Assembly (NCBI RefSeq): GCF_028389875.1
Contig: NC_084663.1
Span: 92,943,765 to 93,007,764, forward strand
DNA from: Rhea pennata
Taxonomy: Eukaryota; Chordata; Aves; Rheiformes; Rheidae
Direction of reading: 5' to 3'
DNA: 64,000 nucleotides
Positions 12,109 through 25,600 of the stretch are shown here, one piece after another (position 1 is the stretch's first letter; every line of letters begins with the position of its first letter). The translations under genes were made by a program, and so were the position numbers. The notes beneath the pieces are model-generated. The model saw only the letters and a list, made by a program, of their open reading frames with translations. It ran no database searches and had not been told where the DNA came from.

Positions 12109-12840
12109 AGGGAGGAATAACCCCATGCACCAGTACAGGCTGACCTGCTGGAAAGCAGCTCTGCAGAGAAGGACCTGGGAGTGCCGATCGATGACAAGTT
12201 GACCACGAGCCAGCAAGGTGTCCTTGTGCCCAGGAAGGCCGATAGTATCCTGTGATGCATTAGGAAGAGTGTTGGTAGCAGGTCAAGGGACGTGATCCTG
12301 CCCCTCTACTCAGCCCTGGTGAGACCTCATCTCAAGTAATGTGTCCAGTTCTGGGCTCCCCAGTACAAGACAGGCATAGAGCTACTGGAGAGAGTCCAGC
12401 ACAGGGCTACAAAGATGATCAGAGGGCTGGAGCATCTGCCCTATGAGGAACAGCTGCAAGAGCTGGGCCTCTTCAGCCTGGAGAAGGAAGACTGAGGGGG
12501 GATCTTATCAATGTGTACAAGTACCTGAAGGGAGGGTGTCAAGGGGATGGGGCAGAACTCTTTTCAGCTGCGCCCTGCGACAGGACAAGACGCAACAGGT
12601 ATGAACTGAAACACAGGAAGTTCTGCCTGAATATGAGGAGGAATTTCTTCACTGGGAGAGTGACGGAGCACTGGCACAGGTTGCCCAGAGAGGTTGTGGA
12701 GTCTCCTTCTCTGGAGACATTCAAGGCCCGCCTGGATGCAACCCTGTCTACCATGCTCTAGGTGACCCTGCTTGAGCAGGGGTGTTGGCTAGATGATCTC
12801 CAGAGGTCCCTTCCAACCTTACCCATTCTGTGATTCTGTG
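12109..12840 (+). mobile_element. CR1 LINE 3' fragment
   Basis: Starts inside the ORF2 C-terminal region (equivalent to about 46728 in the longest copy) and runs to a clean ATTCTGTGATTCTGTG end. It shares variants with the 11.4 kb copy, such as GAGAAGGAAGACTGAGG and TATGAGGAACAGCTG, so both probably belong to one subfamily. It has lost two bases in the GGTGTTGGCTAGATG box. No TSD is seen, as expected for CR1. Confidence 0.95.
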
Positions 12841-15800
12841 GCACCCCACCTCTGCTCTACCTGCAGGGAACATTAGCAATAGGTGTGCTGCACCTCAGAT
12901 GTGTAAAGCTGGTTGCTCCTACACACAATGCTCCTCTCTGAGAGCACCTCAGGACCCTCAGGTCCTGAGGCCAGGCAGCCTCAGGGGTCCCTCCTAATCT
13001 ATAACCTCTCCTCAGGCTGCCAAGTGGTAGCCATCAGGATCATAGAGGGCACTTCAGGTGGGCATCTATCTGCCCCAAAACAAATGAGACAACTCACCCT
13101 GAGCAGCTGTTGGTCACTCATTCCTGCAGCACAGCAACCAGAAGCAAGTGGAGATCACCTCCATAGCTCATCACTACCCCTAATAGACCACAGGAAATAA
13201 TTGTCGTTTAGGCTGCTTTTTGGGAATTGTCATAACTACTACTGCTACTCACTTAGGTGAGTATTTTCCAAACGGTTAATCTCAGTTCAAGATTAATCTC
13301 AGCCCACAAAGTAGCGGCCTTCCTCTTTCTGCTTTCATGGCACCATTCCTACCACCCTTCCTTGATTTCATATCACTCTAACTTCCAAAATGGGAGCCTG
13401 CCAGCTCTGATGCTGCCCACACCTTCCTCTGACAGGGACACTCTTTCTCCTGGGCCCAGGCAAGGAATCCTCCTGAGCCTCCTTCATGTTTGTGGCCACA
13501 CATCAGTGAATCTCTCCTTGCCAGACATCAGTTGCTTCTCTTCCCTGAATGCCTCTGGAAATGTCAGGTAAAGGAAAAAAAAAAGCCCCTAGAGCCAAAG
13601 AAGAAAATGAACATAATTAAAAATTAATTTCAGTATAATGATTTAAGCATCCCAGCACAACAGGCACCAGACAGCTGTATGTTTGGCAACGTGGGGAAGA
13701 CCTTTCGGGTTCCCTGCCTTGGGGACTGTTGTCAGTTTTAATAAGTTTTACCCTGCAGCTGTGAGCAATGCTTACTGAACAGTACAATAAAGCCTACTTT
13801 TCACTGGGCAGAAGCACACTTGCCATAAGACTTTTGTGCCTCTTGCTGTCACCCTGTGCCACAGCTGTAGAGGAGATGGGATGTGAGATGCAGGTGGATC
13901 ACTCACCTTGTCATGTCTCAGCTGAGAGGCAGCACCATTTCTGCCTGGCTGCAAAGGAAACATCTGGGAAAGATGTTCAGCATGGTTTGCTGCTGGCTGA
14001 GGGGGGCAGGGCAGCAAAATCTCAGGGGCAAGTCCAGCACTCAGTCTCCACAGACCCAAGGCTACCTGCACTACTCTTCAGCCTTTTGTCTTTGTGAGTG
14101 CTACAGCAGCCATTGCTAAACTTTTTGAACCACAGCAAAATGCTTGTTCCTCCTCAATACGTTCATGAAACAAAGGATGTAAAAAGACATGTGCCAGTAT
14201 CTTCTGCAGCTCAGTGTTGGCAATGTTAGTTGTGGACATACTGCACAGTTCCCAGTTCTTTTTTCACTGGCTATGCCAGATCCTAATTATCTTGTTTGCC
14301 TCTGCTCCTTCCTCCCAGATGCTCCTTCTCCTGATCCCTTCCTTGAAGATTATGTGTCTCTTCCAAGATGTTGGCTGCTTGCCAGTCTCCTGTGTCCTGT
14401 TCTTTCCGTTTGCCTAGCATCTGGCTTTCTGACAGCATGGTTTTCAATATCCCCTCTGATTACCTCATCAAAGGGCTAGCTGGCCTCTCTCCTGAGAAAG
14501 CAGGGAGCAATAAGCACAAAGCATTGCTAGAAAGCCACTTTAAAGCCATGGTTTGCAAAATATGCCCAGTACCTCAGAAAGGCAGTCAACTCAAGAGCAG
14601 AAGGTATCAGATACACAGCATCATAACGGATCAAGAAACTCTGGCCAAGAACCTTGAAACAACTCCTTTCTCCTGTGAAAATCTTCATTGGGCTCACATC
14701 TGAGCATCATAAGCAAGACTGACTTTTAAGACCTTTTCTTGACCAACAAGCTGCAAATCAACTCACTCTGGAAGTATGAGTGGGTGAGATGCATCCTTGT
14801 TCTGTGGAGCCACAGGCATGGACCAGAGTTCCCTTTCCCAGCTCAGCAGCCACTCCTTGGGTCTTGAAAAGTTTTCACAGTAGCAGGGGGATAAGAAAAA
14901 CAGAAAACTAGCCAATCCTGAGTTGCTTAATGGGCTCAGATGTCTCCAGTTGAGATTTCTTTGTATATTGCTTTGTTCCCACTACTTTGAACATTTTCAG
15001 GCTTGAGTTTGAAATAAGCCTAGTTAACTAGATAAGCCCATCTCATCCAAACCTGCTCCCCAGAGAGCTCTGCAAGATGTTTAGACACAAATAGTCGCAG
15101 AAGAGAGCAGGCTTTCTCTAAAGTTTGTAACGGGGAGCAAGCAAAGCTGGGAGCTGGAGAAAGTACATCAGAAGCATGACAAAGACATCACATTGCATGA
15201 CACCTTCAACCTTTGTTCCCTAAATAAATTCAGCCAGATGTAGGAATAACTGGGCAGTTCATCTGCATCTCACTATGCAGCAGGGAAAGTATCACATTCC
15301 CCAGGCAATATATGGAAAATGCACACTCTGACAGATGCCATTCACACTGGCAACATCAACTCAGGAATAACAGAACATTCTGCTACAATGAAGATGTTAA
15401 CTGTTATTTTGCCAGCACCAATTTTGCTAATCTACTGCCAACTTCTCAGAGGGATTTAACTTCATTCTCTTTCTGTTTGAAAAGTCCCATCATGCCTACA
15501 GAACATGCTTAAGGCAGGATGGTAGCATACGTTTGAACATCTTTAATAACCTGAACAAGGGCTTCATTACCAGAAAAGAGATGAAGGTCCTAGTGATTAT
15601 GTAGATCACCCCAGAGTACTACAAATAAAACCATTAAACTGGTCTGCACTATGATCTATTTTGTGTACATCACCCCTATCACAGAGGAAGTCTATCTCAA
15701 ATTACTGAGAGGAAGGTTTAAAAAATTTTTTTTGAAAAAGCCCTTTACCTGTCAAGACAGGTCAGGAATGAAAAATCAACAGGGTTCGGGAAGAAAAAAC

Positions 15801-18289
15801 AGTTATCCAATGCATGAAAGCATTTCTGAAACATACCTAGAACTGATTTTTCTATGCATAAAAACATCACGATCTGAGAGCCCTCTGGACCTAATAGGTA
15901 TAGAACAAAATTGAGTACTTCACTGGAACATTTTTCAGTCTCCAATAGCTCCAGTGTTCTTGTACAGCCACAGAACAACAGACCTATAAACTGTCTCACA
16001 AAGCTTGACACAATCTGTTGTGGACATGGGGTCATAGGAAGAGGACAGATACAAAGGGTGCGTGTGTTGGGGAAGAAGTGACATACCCAAAAGAAAGGAG
16101 AAAATGTTTTTGCAATAGACCCATTCGAATTTTTTTCCTTAATGCATTTTTAAGCATACCTTTGAAATTGATGAAAAGACTGCAATGTTAAAATAATTCT
16201 GAAAGCTAGCTCTGAAAGTATGTTATTGAGCAGAACGCTGATGAAGCGGTCAGAAAGGCACAGCACTTTGCATTTAGCACAGGGCCCTGTCAATTATTCT
16301 CACCACAAACAAGAACATGAAAGATTTTTCTTCATTGAGAGGAAGGTTGCACTAAAAGTTAATTAAGGGGAAGGTGTTTCTAGAACCTAACATTTTTGTA
16401 TCACACTGTCTTGTCCCTGTCCCTTTCTGTTCATCTCCTCTGAGGATAGAAGGTAGTCAAGGATGTTTCTGAAGAGTTTCCTGTGCTAAGTAAAGGTAAT
16501 TTAGCACAGGAAAAAAAAATCCACTCCTTATTCATTTCAATTTTTGCTTCTCCATTAAAGGTGGGGAAGAAAACATGCAGAGTTTTCTTTACATGTTAGG
16601 ACAAGAATATTACTTTTGAAATAAATTAATCTCTCCTTGGAAAAAAGAACTGAAAACTTTCTAAATTATCATGAAATTTGCTTTTCTTTTACAATGTGAG
16701 CTAGGAAGACTGACAGGGAGACTGAAAACTTGCATAAAATATAACACATCAGTGTCACTTCAGAGATAGATGACTGCAGGGAAAAAAAAAGAAAACTGCA
16801 GCTCATTACTGTATCTGTTAAAGACACTGAGTAGATGAAGCTTATAGTTGACCAAATGAGATTTTTCCCAATAAAAAATTTGTGCAGTACACTTACAAAC
16901 ATTATGTAAAGAACCATAACGAAAACATTGATTGGTATGACTGGAAAATGATTTGGAAAACAAGAGTATGGAAAGAGTAGAAGGATCAGGAGGAAAAGCA
17001 GAAGGGTTATTAAGAATGACATGTGTTGATGGCACTTAGATTAGCAAGTTGCAAAGATCCCAGTACATCTGCATGCAGCTTTTCAGGACGCCAGACTGGA
17101 GACAATGGATAAATCCTAATGACTCACAGAAGCAGGAAGGATGGAGAGACTGATCATAACTAGCTCCCAAAGGGTACCAGACTGCACCTCTAAAACTAGG
17201 TTCATAGCCCTGCTGCTAAGAAGGACCCAGGCAGTTTGAGGAGGACAAAAAAGCCAGCATCCCTTGTCCCCATGTTCTCAACAGACCTTCTGGGTACAAG
17301 CATCTTGGTGCCTGAATGCTGTGCAGGCTTGTGACATCTTGGTGATTGTGACTATGTGAGTATGAACATCAGCGAATGAGATAGCTCTGGTTTAAAATAG
17401 TCACTGTCCCATCCTGTACGGTTTTGCACTGAGCTTTGCAACACTGTAGAAACAAACTCAGCAGAAACATTGCAATATCACCACACTAATCTACCAAGGT
17501 TTCTGGCATTCCCCTTGAAAGAAGCATGAAATCTGTTTATTACATTACAATTCCCTGTCCTTTAGGTACGTGGATCCTGAATGTCAAACCTTCTGCACCA
17601 TGGTTATTTCCCACCTACAAACAGCGTACAACAATGTGTCAATCCTTGTAATCGTTAACAATCATAAGGTTCTTTCTGGAGGGAAAGAAGATAATCACAT
17701 AATTTATGCAGTTCCTGTGGTTGAATTATCCCCTCTAATCTCCATTTTAAGACAACACTCAAGCAGCTGTTGCATCATTTCTTTAGGATCCTGTGGAATA
17801 GAAACAATACAACAGATTGGATAAGGCTAAAAAGGTAGAAGGGACCAACACCATTTTATCTCTGCAGGAGGAAACAGAGATGGACAGGCAATGCTGACAG
17901 GCACACTATAGACTCTTACTCTATGGTAGAGCCATGCTGATGCAAGACATTAAAAATTTTAAAATAGCAGCGTTAAAGTAATAGGGAAGAGTGAACTGTG
18001 GATCAATCCTTAATTGCTTTAAGGCCAATAACTTGAACTGTGGTATTTTTCTAAGCTTAATTCATATTCTTTCACAGGGAGAGGGGGTGAGCCTTTTTAA
18101 CGTTTCCTTTTCTATTGTGGCTTCTGAAGTGACCGATATGGGCTCCTTCTCGGTGACGGAATCCTACTCCTAGATGGGTCATTGTCCTCGATCAGGCAGC
18201 TGCTGGATCAAGTTTCTAGGAAATATCATCTTGATCACTCCACTCAAATCCTTCAGTACACCATCTCTGTCACACCTTGAGGAACCAAT

Positions 18290-19360
18290 TTAACGAATAA
18301 AAAAATTTTATTATTGCTTTGTAACATAAGACAAATAAATTCATGATTCTAATGAAAGAGACATAAAACAACTGGATAAAAGGAATGTGACATAACTGAG
18401 CAATATTTTAAAATAAGGAGGCACAAGAATTTTCTTCTAAATGCCTTTTCCTATGATTTCCACAGCTCTATCTCACACGAACATTTGCATGGTCTGCTAT
18501 GACAAACCAGTGCTAGAGCAGTTGGAAAGAACAGTATATTAGTTATCAATCACACACTAGTGTGGGATTGAAATCTTAGTCCATAAAGGTGGAAAGGTAC
18601 AGAGTCAGAAAACAACAAAAACAAATACCCTCTACAGCAGGACATGGATCAAGCATTTTCTCTTCTTTCCAGCTCTAATGCTGCAGACTAGGCCTCTGTA
18701 AGGCAAGGCCAGGCTGAGATGGAGGGCTTACACCTGTCCCAGAGAACACTCCACACTGCAGGCAGTGTTGAGAGAGAAACGCGCATGCAGTCCTACATGC
18801 ATCTGAATAAAACAGCACTTCAATTCAGTTCTCTTCAGGGACACTGATGCTGGCAATGGCCATAAGCAGAAATGTGTTAGACCGAGGCAGGATCTCTCAT
18901 CAAGGAGTTGCATGATGTAGAGAGCCATGTCACCCCAATTTTCTACAAAAAAATAACCCGTAATACCCTTTGAATCTGGAATGAGAATACCAAACAGCTG
19001 CTGAGCTTCCCATCAGGCAGCTGGATTCATTTTAAATATATGCCCTGCTTCTTCCTCAATCCCACGTTTAGTAATTCTATTCTTCCACCCCAAAACCCAC
19101 CAGTGAGGAACTGAAAATAAAACTATCTATACTGGTCTTGTGAGCTGTTCAGCTCCTCCATATCCCCAGAATGCATCAAGCCAATTAACTGAAAGGGACG
19201 CTTGAATAAGATCTCCTTTCCCTCCAGGGAGGGAGGTCTTTAACTGTCTAGCAGTCCCAGGTGACCCTGCTGGCAACGCAGTTTACAGTCTCACTGCATA
19301 AGGATGAAACCTGCAACCTTCCCCCCGTGGCAGGTTCTCCTTCTCACCATCTTCTCTGAA
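18290..19360 (-). other. QTRT2: QTRT2 3' UTR (inferred)
   Basis: Minus-strand sequence after the QTRT2 stop, ending just past the first AATAAA (read on the minus strand). No coding potential or repeat of note is seen. Confidence 0.5.
18307..18312 (-). promoter_or_regulatory. QTRT2: Poly(A) signal AATAAA, QTRT2
   Basis: Plus strand TTTATT, which is AATAAA on the minus strand, about 1.05 kb after the QTRT2 stop. It lies in an AT-rich stretch, so chance occurrence is possible. Confidence 0.45.
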
Positions 19361-19622
19361 TCACTGGCCTGGTTTTGCATTTGCTGGGCCTTGGAGTGCC
19401 TGCCCGAAGATCAGCTTTTTCAGTTGATCCAGTTTATTGTCTCGTAGGGCATCTCGAATGGCACTGAAAAAGCTGAAGTAGTGCTGAAAGTTGTGCATCA
19501 TGAGCAGGACGCCAGCTAACAGCTCATTGGTCACAAGGAGATGATGGACATAGGCTCGAGTATGCCTCTGACAACAGTAACAGGTGCATCCTTCCAGCAA
19601 GGGACCAAAATCATCCTGGTAT
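19361..19622 (-). CDS. QTRT2: QTRT2 exon 8 (zinc site and stop)
   Basis: Acceptor TTCCTCCATAG; TGA stop at 19363-19361. Contains the CxCxxC and His zinc ligands ([17 protein letters not shown], then [11 protein letters not shown]) and the C-terminal helix. Confidence 0.96.
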
Positions 19623-22600
19623 CTATGGAGGAAGTAGCATTGGATAACAAAGGTAAGAAGATACATTTAAGCACTAAAGAACATCCACAGTTACTATGTA
19701 GCCTTTGCAGGGACCTCAGCCCCAAAGCCCTGAGGGCCTGAGTCCCACTGCTGTAAGACGTATTGATATCCAACCTCTGTGCCAGTGTCATGAAGGACTC
19801 AAATAGCAGGCAGGACATCACTATGGCAACAAGAAGCCACACAAGTCAGGAGATAACTTTGACCACAAAACAGCTAACAGAGGAGTCTTATCTGTGCTTT
19901 CCCTGACAGAAAAGCTGCAGCATGAGACTCACCTCACCAGATATGGAGGTCTATGGAGGAAGAATCCAACAGAAACAAGGATTTGCTGATTCCACTCCTC
20001 AGAACAACTTGTTTCTGTATGCAGTATTCCCCTCCACCACAAGCCGCACTGTTTTCACAGAGCGGGGAGAGGTGGAAAGACAAGTGGTAAAGCAGGCCAA
20101 GGTTTTTGTCAGGTATCTAGAAACTGAAGGTAGCTCACTCAGCATATGCTCGAACTGAGTCAGAAAGCGTCCCCTACTATTGTTTAAAAAGATCTAGTGT
20201 CTTCAGATGACTCAAGTTAGATCAGAGATGCAGAAGAACAAGATGATCCTCAGACAGCCTTTGCTCGACTTCTGTCTTTCAGCTGAAACATACTTTATAA
20301 CTGCTGCTAGAGTGTTCAGAAAAATCCCTGGCTTTAGGTTGGGCAAATATTGGTGCTTTCATTCATACACTATTGCCTGTTATCAAGCTAGAACACTTGC
20401 CCAGCACTTTCTGTTCAACGTCCAGAAATATTTTCTTCAATGCTTGTATGTTTTGCAAATCTCCTATCCAGCTACTGACCACATGCAATCAAACACAGAG
20501 GACAAAACCCTCATATTTAGTGATACAGTTGCAGATATCCTTCTCAGACTCACATACCTTTTGTCCTTCAGAAATATCTCAAATGGTGTCATTTCTGAGT
20601 CAGCTCTGGAGATTTCATCCTGGTCTTTTTCAGCATTGTTTTTCTCTGGGTCTTGGACCCCATTCTGTTTTAAAACTGTTTAAAAATAAAAAGCCTTTTA
20701 TCAGCAGGCAGCAATGGAAGAGAAAGGTTAGAAATCCAACACCAGATATTTCTGCTACTCTCTTGCCAGATTAAAAAAAATAAAATAAAAAAAAAAAACT
20801 CTTGGCACAAGTTTCCATCTCCTTCCCATACAAACCAACTGTTTTCATTTAATCATCATAGATTAAGTTGAGACAACTACTGTTTTAGATTATCAAAATG
20901 GAAAGAGACAAGGGGAAAGTGATCTACTAAACCTAACGTAGAGTTAGAACTGAAACAGCAGAACAACTTTTTGCTGCTCTACTGAGCTGAATTCTTAATA
21001 TCAAAAATATTTCCAACCTGAACCTCACGCTGAATAGAATGCAATCACCTGAACAAATTGATTTTCTTGAGATTTTGTTAGAACAGACAGGCAACTCATC
21101 CATATTCAATCATTCTACTTCACATGCTGTCATCAAGCAGAGATTTGGATTTTTCTTTTTGAACAGCTGGAATCAAGAGGCTGGTAGCACTGATGAAAAA
21201 GATTCCACATAAGCCTTTTCATCAGTGTACCTTAAATTTAAAAAATCATCCCATAGTTTTGCAAGTTTGCATTTTTTAGGCTTATTCTTAAGTAGGAGAT
21301 ACCTCTGGAAACATCAGTATTATTACTGTTTGCACAACCCTTGTTTACTGAATGTTACACAGACACAGAACAAAGACTGTTCCAATCGCAGAATCCTAGA
21401 GTTTCAAGAGTAAGGTGTGAGAAGGTAAAGAACAATGATAAGTTAAAAAAACAAACCAAAAAAAAAAAAGAAAGAAAGAAAGAAAGAACACCAAAAACCC
21501 CACAGCACAAAGAAACAGGATATTCTGTTCTGTTCAGTTGGCTTTGAGTTATCCAAGCATGAAAAGGCGCTAGGTTCTACCCAGGAGAAAAAACAAACAC
21601 CTTATCTTCATTGTGATATTAACTGATAAACACAAGGACAAGAGGAAAGCTGTCCGAAGAAATAGGATCCCTAACTTTAGTCAGTTAGAAAGGAGAAGGA
21701 ATTTCAAAAAAATGTTATTAAAACAAACACAAACAGATTCAAACAAATCTAGAGACCATGTATCATAGTTTCCCCACTTAAATAGGTCCAACTTTCACTG
21801 CTAAAGGTAACATAAGATTTGCCAGTGGTGTCAAACAGTCCTATTGAGAGTTGACAAATACAGTTAAGCCTATAAAGACCTCTGTTAAACAGGTGTTCGA
21901 GAAATACTTCAGGATATTTTGGCTAATCAGAAATTCAGATCCCAGACTGATGCCTCAAGTTCTCTTCAGATTTCCCCTCAAAACATGCAGCCTTCAAAAC
22001 CAACATTTGACAGAGGTATTCCATTTTTTCCCAGCTGTTACTGCACTTACTTCAAGGACAGAACTCAACAGCATGAGATTCTTCTAAAGCATAAACTATG
22101 CTTAGCACAGTGCCAGATGATACAGCCAGGATGATAACGAGCACTGAAAAGACCAGCAAGAAGCTTACCTGCTGCTTCAGGATTGGGATGGTAGTCATAG
22201 CTGAAAGATAAGGCACAGCCTCGCTCTGTCACCTGGAAGGGAAAGAAGCTCTCAAAAATGTCCACTCCTCTTTCAATGCACTCGAGCACCTCATCCGGTT
22301 TGCCTATACCATGGATGATTCTGCAAGAGAAGCAGAAAAAGGTATATTTAGAATATTCTCAGCAGAAGCAAGCAGGTATCTCAAGATATGTCCAGCATAT
22401 GTAGTTTAATCCAAGAGCTGCTAAACAAAAGGCAGTTAGATACAACAGTCATCACTCAATCTTGTGCACTTCCATTTCCACACCACCAGCATACCTAGTA
22501 TACAGCAACTGGCTCCCCCCCACCCCCCCATCTCCTACTTGAAAGATAGCACTAATCCCTCATTTACCAAGGAAAACCTCATTGTGTTCATTATATTTTA

Positions 22601-25600
22601 AGTGATTTAGTTTATTTTACACTCATATAAATGTATTTAAGTACAAGATTTACCTAACACTTACACCTAAGAACAGATACTTTCCATAGTTATGTTTTCT
22701 GCCTGTGGTAACTATCAGTTTCTGGGTACACAGACTCCTTTGCTTGGTAGCTGTTAGGAGACAGTCTAGAAGACTTATCAGGAGCAAAAGTAGATGGCTG
22801 GCCAAAGACACAAGTGCTTCAGGTGACAACCACATCACACAGCACTTGGAAGACTGCCTGGAGGAGGACTATTAATGAGAAACACCTTTGAAAAAGGAAA
22901 AACTTCCTTGCTTTGTTTCATCCTTCCTCTCTCCATGTTACCTGCTTAAACGTACCCTTTCATTCTCATTGATCCCTTTATTCTCCAAATAATGTCCCCA
23001 ATTCTCCAAAAGAAATGATTTACCCAATAGCCTGGGCTGTAACACCTTCTGGGACATAGCATTAAGAGCCAGGAAGAGCCCAGCTGGATTGCCATCAGTT
23101 AAATGTCTCTTAACAGAGATCCTGCTGTTAGCCAAATTTAGCTGGCAGCTTCCCTGAGGGTGGGTGAAGCAGAAGAGAATACAGCAGCACCCGCTCTCCC
23201 GCAGGTGCATGGCTGTGCTGAAAGCAATAAAAGCTAATGTAGGGCAATGATCTAAACAGATAATTAGCAAAATACACAGGGGCTGATAAATGAAGTCACA
23301 AGGTGCCATTTTTAGTCACTTTTCTAAGTACTCCAATTAAATTGATGAGCACAGAATATGAATGGGAGAAGATTTACGGCACAAGTTTCTCATGTTTCAT
23401 GCTCCCACAACAGGAACAGAATGATACTCAATAGAGTAGCTGTGCATATGTGATCAAAATCCTGAGTAAAACTTATCTTTGTATAAGTAAGGACAAAGAT
23501 TTGATCTTGCAAATGTTTTGCTGCTATTGAAAAGGAAAATACTTTTTACCACAAAATTTCAGTATTTTTAGAGATCTGAAAGGACCCTAAAGATTACTTT
23601 TACAAGATCATTTCATCACCACGCAGAAAGCAGTCATTTCTTCAGTGAAATACATTACGTTTTTGTCTTCTATAGATTTCCGTATTGGAGTAGAACATAG
23701 CTGCAAAATAGCTTCTCCAGCCAAAACTGCAAGGATGATTTATGAAAGCAGGATTTTCTGAAATTCGCATAAGATTCGTACAAGACCCCCTAAGGCTAAC
23801 CAGCTTTCTTCTTAGAGAGAGGTCAGCAGCACTTGTCTTAACCAGACAAGCAAACTATTTGATAGAAGAAGCAGATGCACTGGTAGCTACTAAGGTTAGC
23901 TGAGCAGATTGTACTCTAATGCTCCCAGGGGACCTTTTTAAAGTAGCTCAGTCAGACAGGATACAACAACACAGCAAACCTCCTAATTGTCAGGAAAATT
24001 CAAACCCTAGGCACCAGTAAGGATGAACAAACTGCAACATCACACACATGCTTTGGAATTTAATTTCCTTTGGAATACCATTCAGAGCAGTGCTCAGCTA
24101 GCAGAGGGCAGCACAGCTACAGAAAGACAAATGAGTCCGAGTCAGCCCCTTCAGGAGATGAAAAGAAAAGCATCCGTCCAAGAGCAGTAGTAACAAAGGC
24201 AGTGAGAGCAATGCAGAACACCAAAAAAACCAAGTTCAACCCAATGCTAGCAATTCCCCCACCTCTGAACCACTAGGTGTCACAAGGTGTTATTAACACA
24301 CGTTTTTTGGAAGTCTTCAGTTACTGTCAGCCATTTTTAAGAGTCAAAATACGCTGTTCCTACTGTCCAGGCTCTGATTTGGATCAGACAGGCACAAACC
24401 ACTATTCAGAACAGACCACAAGCCCCACGTTATGCCAATCTAACCAGAGAATAGTTATTATTGCCTGAAGAAGACTGAGGGGGGATCTTATCAATGTGTA
24501 TAAGTACCTGAAGGGAGGGTGTCAAGAGGATGGGGCAGAACTCTTTTTAGTTGTCCCGTGTGACAGGGCAAGAGGAAATGGGTACAAATTGAACCACAGG
24601 AAGTTCTGTCTGAACGTGAGGGGGAAATTTCTTCACTGTGAGAGTGACGGAGCACTGGCACAGGTTGCCCAGAGAGCTGGTGGAGTCTCCTTCTCTGGAG
24701 ATCTTCAAGGCCCACCTGGATGCAGCCCTGTCTAATGTGTTCTAGGTGACCCTGCTTGAGCAGGGGTGTTGGACTAGATGATCTCCAGAGGTTCTTTCCA
24801 GCCTTACCGATTCTATGATTATTTTGGGTGAGGCTGTACCAACGCTGAAAATTCAGGGGCTCAGTGCCTCACCAGATCAGATTGGCTGCCATGTGACCAT
24901 GTAAGCACTCACCGATTCTGTCTGCACTGCTCTCTGCTTTCCTTCAGTTCAGACTGGAGAGTTGGAATGATAGTTTTTTTACAGAAAAAAAGAGGTTCCC
25001 TGTAGAATGGCATGATAGTATTTTTAAGCTGAACTTCAAGTAAACCATGGCCTTAGAGGTCTAATGCGAACAGCCCAGACGCATCCTGCCTATAATTCCA
25101 CCTAAAGAAAATAAATATTTGAATTCAATCTCGATTATTCCCCAAGCATGGGGAATACTCGCATCTATGCTGTGAGCACAGCTCAGTGACAGTTACAGCT
25201 AAAAGTTGCAACGAGGGTTGAAGTCTGCAGCCTGAAATGGCAGCGGGTATGCAGCCTGGCACTCTTATGGTGCTGTGCAAGAGAAGGACTATTTCCTACA
25301 ATGATACTGCATAGCAGCCTGCAGACTCTCCTCACAGCAGGATGGAGGGACTTCTTGGGATGTCACCCACACAACTTACCTTGGTTTATCCTCTGGCAGC
25401 TCTGCTGTGACAGAAGCTATCAGCTTCAACTTGGTCTCCTTGGCCATGGCACGTCCCTGGAAGCCATCTAGCAGAAAGCCACCCACAGGTCGCTTGGCAG
25501 TCTCCCTGGCTGATCTGAGCCTCTCTTCCAAGATATCTCCACCTTCAATTGCCCCAATCATTACACTTCCTTGTAGTTCCTGGTCCAGGAGAAAGCTACA

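Larger units (their letters stand above)
9746..18289. other. Intergenic region between convergent DRD3 and QTRT2
   Basis: About 8.5 kb with no gene recognised on either strand. It holds two 5'-truncated CR1 copies in the same orientation (11.4-11.9 and 12.1-12.8 kb). The open frames at 13.2-14.7 kb and near 16.7-17.0 kb are short, biased in composition and have no domain I can name. Confidence 0.6.

Noticed and set aside
13680-13830. Possible solo LTR (AATAAAGCC after a TTTTACCC stretch)
   Set aside because: No TG...CA ends, target-site duplication or second LTR could be found.
13768-14119. Cluster of overlapping 80-110 codon frames on both strands in the DRD3-QTRT2 gap
   Set aside because: Frames overlap on both strands, lack splice-site context and show no family resemblance.
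16669-17035. Minus-strand frames with many Leu/Phe/Ser, like a membrane protein
   Set aside because: The pattern comes from A-rich plus-strand sequence; no Kozak context, splice partner or homology recognised.
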